Assembly (NCBI GenBank): GCA_003314535.1
Contig: POSG01000004.1
Location: forward strand, 62,001-126,000
Source of the DNA: Geobacter sp.
GTDB lineage: Bacteria > Desulfobacterota > Desulfuromonadia > Geobacterales > Geobacteraceae
Reading direction: 5' to 3'
Length of the DNA stretch: 64,000 bases
Under the pieces are notes generated by a model that saw nothing but the letters and a program-made list of their open reading frames with translations, did no database searches and was not told the origin of the DNA. Each line of letters opens with the position of its first letter. Positions within the stretch are counted from its first letter, which is position 1. The translations under genes and the position numbers were made by a program. Below, piece after piece: positions 60,102 through 64,000 of the stretch.

Positions 60102-62579
60102 CTAATTGTCTCCGTAATACACGCTCTGGTCCTGGTCGTCGGCCGGCGCCTTTTCTTCATCGTACCCGTGTGGCTCTGTGCCGGAAAGGAAGCATTCGGT
60201 AACGCTTCCGGGAGATCCCTGCTTCGCGAGCCTGCCCGTCCGCGGATTTATGGATACAAAGGAGAGATCTCCGGGCGGAGAGAAAGGCTGGACCGGGACG
60301 TTGGCCAAGGCCCTCTGCATGAACCCGGTCCATATCGGGGCAGCGGCCTGCCCACCTGAGCCGCCAGAGCCCAGGGACCGTTCCTGGTCATATCCGACCC
60401 AGACGCCCGTCACCAGTTGCGGCACATAACCGATGAACCATGCGTCTTTCATGTCATTGGTGGTCCCGGTCTTGCCCGCGACAGGGCGACCCAGGGCCTT
60501 GGCGCGCTGGCCGGTGCCGCTGGAAACGACGCTTTGCATCAGGTTTGTGATGAGATAGGAGGTTTCCCGCGAGATTACGGGTGTGGAAGTCAACGTCACC
60601 GCGTCGCCTGACAATGTGATGGCGCTTTCCGTGTCCCCGGTTGCTGAAGAAGACTGGGAAAACACCGCTGGCCGTGCAGGAGCGTACTGCTCCAGGACCC
60701 TGCCGTCACCGTCTTCGATCCTGGTGATGAAATAGGGTTCGTTGCGGAAGCCTCCCGAGGCGAAAACGGCATAGGCGGAGGTGAGCTCCAGGGGGGTGAC
60801 GCTGGACGAGCCCAGGGCCAGGGTCAGGTTGGCGGCCAGTGGCGAAGTGATGCCCAGCTTTCTCGCATAGTCGATGGCGGTGTCAACACCGATGGATTCC
60901 AGGATCTTCACGCTCACCACATTTATGGAATTGGTCAGCGCCTGGCGCATGGTCACCGGGCCGCGGTAGACGTTGTCGTAGTTTTTCGGCTTCCAGGTTT
61001 TTGATCCGCTGCCTGCATATTCCACCGGCGAATCGTTGATTATCGTCGCCGCAGTCATCCCTTTGTCCAAGGCTGCCGCGTAGATGATGGGCTTGAAGGC
61101 GGATCCGGCGTTTCTCCTCGCCTGGACAACCCGGTTGAACTGGCTGCGCCGGAAATCGTATCCGCCGATCATGGCTTTAACCGCGCCGGTCCTCGGATCG
61201 ATGGCCACCAGGGCTGCCTGGGCGAGCGGTTCCTGGTCCAGTGCGAATACCGCGCCCTGCTTGTTCGTGTCCGGATTCACCACCGAGACCTCTATCACCG
61301 CTCCAAGGGGGATTGCCTTCCTGTCAGGGCCGCTACCTTCCGCATACCGGTCGACGAACACGGTTTTGCCGGCCCATGCCATGTTCTTCCGGGCAAGCGT
61401 ACCGGTCCGGTCGCCGACCCGCACCGTCAAAACGCCCTTGGCCTGGTTTGCCGCGATGACCACTCCCTGGTAGGTCTCCCCCTGCTTCAAATCGGCTGTT
61501 TCGATGCCCTGCTCGATTTTTTTGCAGAAGTCATCCACTTCATGTTCGGCAAGGCAGCGGACCGGCCCGCGAAACCCCTGCCGCTTGTCGACGGACTTCA
61601 GGCCGCTCACCACATTGTCGTAGGCGGCTTTCTGCATTTCGGAATTCATGGTCGTGTAGATCTTCATGCCGCCCTTGTAGAGAAGGTCTTCGCCGTACTT
61701 CTGCTCGAGCTGGATGCGTATGTGTTCCAGGAAGTAGGCCGACTGGATGCTGTTGACCTTCTTCTTCGAAGTGATGACAATGGGTGTCTTGCGCGCATGA
61801 TCCGCTTCCGCTTCCGTTATGTAGCCTTCCTTGACCATCCGTTCCAGGACGTAGGCCTGGCGTTCGCGGGCCCGGTCCAGGTGCTTGATGGGCGAATAGA
61901 TTTCGGGCGCCCTCGGCAGGCCGGCCAGCATGGCCATCTCGGCAAGGTTCAGATTCTCCACGTCCTTTCCGAAATAGGTTTCGGCGGCGATCTGGATGCC
62001 GTAGGAGCCGGCGCCCAGGTAGATTTGGTTCAGGTATATGTAGAGTATTTCGTCCTTGGAGAGCTTCTCTTCCATCCTTTTGGCCAGGATGGCGTCCTTG
62101 AGCTTGCGCGAGAACTTTTTCTCCGGTGTGAGGAGCATGGATTTCGCCACCTGCTGGGTTATGGTGGAGGCGCCTTCCTTCTTGCTCATGGACATGAGGT
62201 TCTTGATGACGGCCCTGAATATTCCCATGTAATCCAGTCCCTTGTGCTGGAAGAAGTTGGAGTCTTCGGCCGCGACAAACGCCTGGATCAGTTTTTTCGG
62301 GATTTTTTCAACGGGGACGACCTTGCGCCGCTCCAGGTAGAACTCGCCGACAAGCGTTCCGTCATCGCCGAAGACCTGGGTCACTATGGGCGGCCTGTAG
62401 TCGGTCAGCCGGTCCACCTTGGGAAGTGAAGCGATGATGTAAGCGAAATATCCGGCAAAGCCGAGAAAAGACAGGAACGCGACGACCGCCAGGACGGTCA
62501 GAAAAACGGTAAGCCTGTCCCGGGCGGGTTTCTTCCTTCCGCGACCGCCCATTGTCCGTTGATCAGCAGGTGATGCCAT
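60102..62579 (-). CDS. mrcA: Class A penicillin-binding protein (PBP1A type)
   Basis: 825 residues. Membrane anchor at about 25-50, glycosyltransferase domain (catalytic Glu in 'AAEDSNFFQHKGLD', then 'GASTITQQVAKSMLL'), an OB-like insert about 320-420, and the transpeptidase with SxxK in 'NAGSAFKPIIYAA', SxN in 'TNSINVVS' and KTG in 'VAGKTGTTNDMKDAWF'. It polymerises and crosslinks peptidoglycan in the periplasm. GGAGA nine bases before ATG 62579; an ATG 15 codons upstream is rejected. Divergent from the EF-G gene. Confidence 0.94.
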   Translation of the reverse strand: MASPADQRTMGGRGRKKPARDRLTVFLTVLAVVAFLSFLGFAGYFAYIIASLPKVDRLTDYRPPIVTQVFGDDGTLVGEFYLERRKVVPVEKIPKKLIQAFVAAEDSNFFQHKGLDYMGIFRAVIKNLMSMSKKEGASTITQQVAKSMLLTPEKKFSRKLKDAILAKRMEEKLSKDEILYIYLNQIYLGAGSYGIQIAAETYFGKDVENLNLAEMAMLAGLPRAPEIYSPIKHLDRARERQAYVLERMVKEGYITEAEADHARKTPIVITSKKKVNSIQSAYFLEHIRIQLEQKYGEDLLYKGGMKIYTTMNSEMQKAAYDNVVSGLKSVDKRQGFRGPVRCLAEHEVDDFCKKIEQGIETADLKQGETYQGVVIAANQAKGVLTVRVGDRTGTLARKNMAWAGKTVFVDRYAEGSGPDRKAIPLGAVIEVSVVNPDTNKQGAVFALDQEPLAQAALVAIDPRTGAVKAMIGGYDFRRSQFNRVVQARRNAGSAFKPIIYAAALDKGMTAATIINDSPVEYAGSGSKTWKPKNYDNVYRGPVTMRQALTNSINVVSVKILESIGVDTAIDYARKLGITSPLAANLTLALGSSSVTPLELTSAYAVFASGGFRNEPYFITRIEDGDGRVLEQYAPARPAVFSQSSSATGDTESAITLSGDAVTLTSTPVISRETSYLITNLMQSVVSSGTGQRAKALGRPVAGKTGTTNDMKDAWFIGYVPQLVTGVWVGYDQERSLGSGGSGGQAAAPIWTGFMQRALANVPVQPFSPPGDLSFVSINPRTGRLAKQGSPGSVTECFLSGTEPHGYDEEKAPADDQDQSVYYGDN

Positions 62580-62691
62580 GAGACTTTTTCTCCAAGAATG
62601 CAGTATGTGATATCTATTCCTCAAAGTGACAATAGCTCAGAATGGCGCATTAATACAAGGGAGAACTGATGCCTGCCGCCCGACTTTTTCC

Positions 62692-62719
62692 TTGCCTTGC
62701 CTGTATCCGCCGGTATAAT
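62692..62719 (+). promoter_or_regulatory. Promoter of the EF-G gene
   Basis: TTGCCT (62692-62697), 16-base spacer, perfect TATAAT (62714-62719), 30 bases before the start codon. Confidence 0.65.
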
Positions 62720-62748
62720 ACTGAAGATTTCGTTTCAGAGGGTAATTC

Positions 62749-64000
62749 ATGAGCCGACCTGTCATCGACTCCATACGGAACATAGGGATCATTTCCCATA
62801 TCGATGCCGGCAAGACAACGGTTTCGGAGCGGATTCTCTTCTATACGGGGGAGACCCACAAGATGGGAGAGGTGCATGACGGCCAGGCGGTCATGGACTG
62901 GATGCCGCAGGAGCAGGAGCGCGGCATTACCATCACCGCCACCACGACCGCCTGCCGGTGGGGCCGATATTGGATAAATCTCATCGATACGCCGGGCCAC
63001 ATCGATTTCACCATCGAGGTGGAACGGAGCATGAGGGTGCTTGATGGCGCCATAGCCATTTTCAGTGCCGTGGAGGGGGTGGAGCCCCAGAGCGAATCGG
63101 TGTGGCGCCAGGCCGACCGTTACGGTGTGCCCAGGATCTGCTTCATAAACAAGATGGACCGGATTGGCGCCGACTACCGTGCCGTGCTCGGGCAGATGGA
63201 AAGGAAACTGGAAGCCCGCCCCGTGCTCCTGCAGCTTCCAGTGGGCAGCGAGGCCGGCTTTGCCGGGGTCGTGGACCTGATTTCCCAGGAGTTTCTGAGC
63301 TTTTCCGCATCCGACCAGGGGATGACCGTGGAACGGCATCCGGTGCCCACGGAGCTCCTCGAGGAAGCCGGGGCGGAACGGGATCGCCTGATCGAATCCG
63401 CAGCGGACTTCGATGATACGATCGCGGATGATTTCCTCGAGGGGAGGCCCATCGACCCGGATCGCCTCAAGTCCGCCATCCGGCAGGGAACCGCCTCGTC
63501 ACGGATCTTCCCGGTACTTCTGGGGGCCGCGCTCCGCAACAAGGGAATTCAGCCGCTTTTGGATGCAGTGGGCAGCTTCCTGCCTTCCCCGCTGGAAGTT
63601 CATCCGGCAGTCGGCTCGAGACCCGGTTCCGGGGAGGTGGAGCATGTCCGATGCGATCCCGGCGCGCCTCTCTGCGCCTTGGCTTTCAAGGTCCTTTCGG
63701 ACGAAGGAAGGAAACTTACCTTCCTTCGAGTCTACGCCGGGGAAATCTGCACCGGCGCCACTGTTTTCAACAGCAGCCGGGGGTGCCCTGAGAAAGTCGC
63801 GCGTCTTTTCCGCATGCACGCCCACAAGAGGGAAAGGATCGAGTACGCTGAAGCAGGCGACATCGTTTCGGCTACCGGGTTGAAGGACGTGCTCACGGGG
63901 GACACCATCTGCGATGCCGGGCATGTCCTGGTCCTGACCGGCCTTACCGTACCGGACCCCGTCGTTTCCCTGGCTGTTGAGCCCAGGGGGGTGGAAGACC
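62749..64000 (+). CDS. fusA: Elongation factor G (3' end cut by window edge)
   Basis: 417 residues visible, frame open to the edge. GTPase motifs: G1 '[14 protein letters not shown]', G2 '[13 protein letters not shown]', G3 '[10 protein letters not shown]', G4 '[12 protein letters not shown]'. Domain II begins near residue 295 ('[25 protein letters not shown]'). EF-G moves tRNAs after peptide bond formation. The start '[13 protein letters not shown]' and no adjacent rpsL/rpsG/tuf suggest a second EF-G copy rather than the str-operon one. AGAGGG precedes ATG 62749. Confidence 0.9.
   Translation, partial: MSRPVIDSIRNIGIISHIDAGKTTVSERILFYTGETHKMGEVHDGQAVMDWMPQEQERGITITATTTACRWGRYWINLIDTPGHIDFTIEVERSMRVLDGAIAIFSAVEGVEPQSESVWRQADRYGVPRICFINKMDRIGADYRAVLGQMERKLEARPVLLQLPVGSEAGFAGVVDLISQEFLSFSASDQGMTVERHPVPTELLEEAGAERDRLIESAADFDDTIADDFLEGRPIDPDRLKSAIRQGTASSRIFPVLLGAALRNKGIQPLLDAVGSFLPSPLEVHPAVGSRPGSGEVEHVRCDPGAPLCALAFKVLSDEGRKLTFLRVYAGEICTGATVFNSSRGCPEKVARLFRMHAHKRERIEYAEAGDIVSATGLKDVLTGDTICDAGHVLVLTGLTVPDPVVSLAVEPRGVED

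Noticed and set aside
1-64000. Search by eye for CRISPR arrays, prophage or complete insertion sequences
   Set aside because: No regularly spaced repeats, phage structural genes or transposase genes found.

Overview
The window (about 58% GC by eye, uninterrupted) looks like chromosome of an anaerobic Desulfobacterota bacterium close to Geobacter / Geotalea (Geobacterales). Support comes from the style of its housekeeping genes, many sensor kinases, a glycyl radical enzyme, several molybdenum-linked regulatory elements and intergenic repeats common in that group. The species assignment is an inference; no rRNA is present.

Layout. 1-13.8 kb: a truncated PAS sensor kinase, a zinc-ribbon protein, a cyclase-family hydrolase, tadA, a TPR protein, two RluA-type pseudouridine synthases, pgeF, a nucleotide-sugar epimerase, and a minus-strand run of transglutaminase, ileS and lspA. 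13.9-23 kb: tRNA-Val, then a two-component pair whose kinase carries a PocR ligand-binding domain, a glycyl radical diol dehydratase of the B12-independent type with its activating enzyme, and a TPR / DUF4037 / DUF4125 trio. 23-36 kb: a small lipoprotein, tRNA-Lys, a KTSC-like protein, cheD, a cupin, miaA, a WYL regulator, a DoxX protein, an outer-membrane lipoprotein, a TIGR01212 radical SAM protein, ftsK, rnj, two small membrane proteins and plsC.

36.3-50.5 kb is the most interesting part. Fourteen consecutive minus-strand genes are divided into four units, and each unit opens with what reads as a molybdenum-cofactor (Moco) riboswitch followed by its own intrinsic terminator. In order of transcription: (R4) a SAM methyltransferase; (R3) a FecCD-type permease, FepC-type ATPase, FmdE-like protein, ExbB, ExbD and TonB; (R2) a paralogous methyltransferase, periplasmic binding protein, DUF4213/DUF364 protein and TonB-dependent receptor; (R1) an XdhC-type Moco maturation protein, a ModC-like ATPase and ModA. 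A near-consensus ModE box overlaps the promoter of the R4 unit, and a degenerate one lies at the same place before R1. I infer a molybdenum/tungsten acquisition system that uses a TonB receptor and a siderophore-type ABC importer, controlled both by oxyanion (ModE) and by cofactor (riboswitch). modB is absent.

50.6-64 kb: a gene fusing a two-CCG iron-sulfur reductase module to a TVP38/VTT membrane domain, followed by a YdjY-like protein; ssb; an S24-type repressor lacking the self-cleavage residues; a DUF1318 lipoprotein with a 1183-residue AsmA/YdbH-like protein; HU; a class A penicillin-binding protein; and the start of an EF-G gene running off the end. A roughly 210-bp dispersed element with terminal inverted repeats occurs at least three times.
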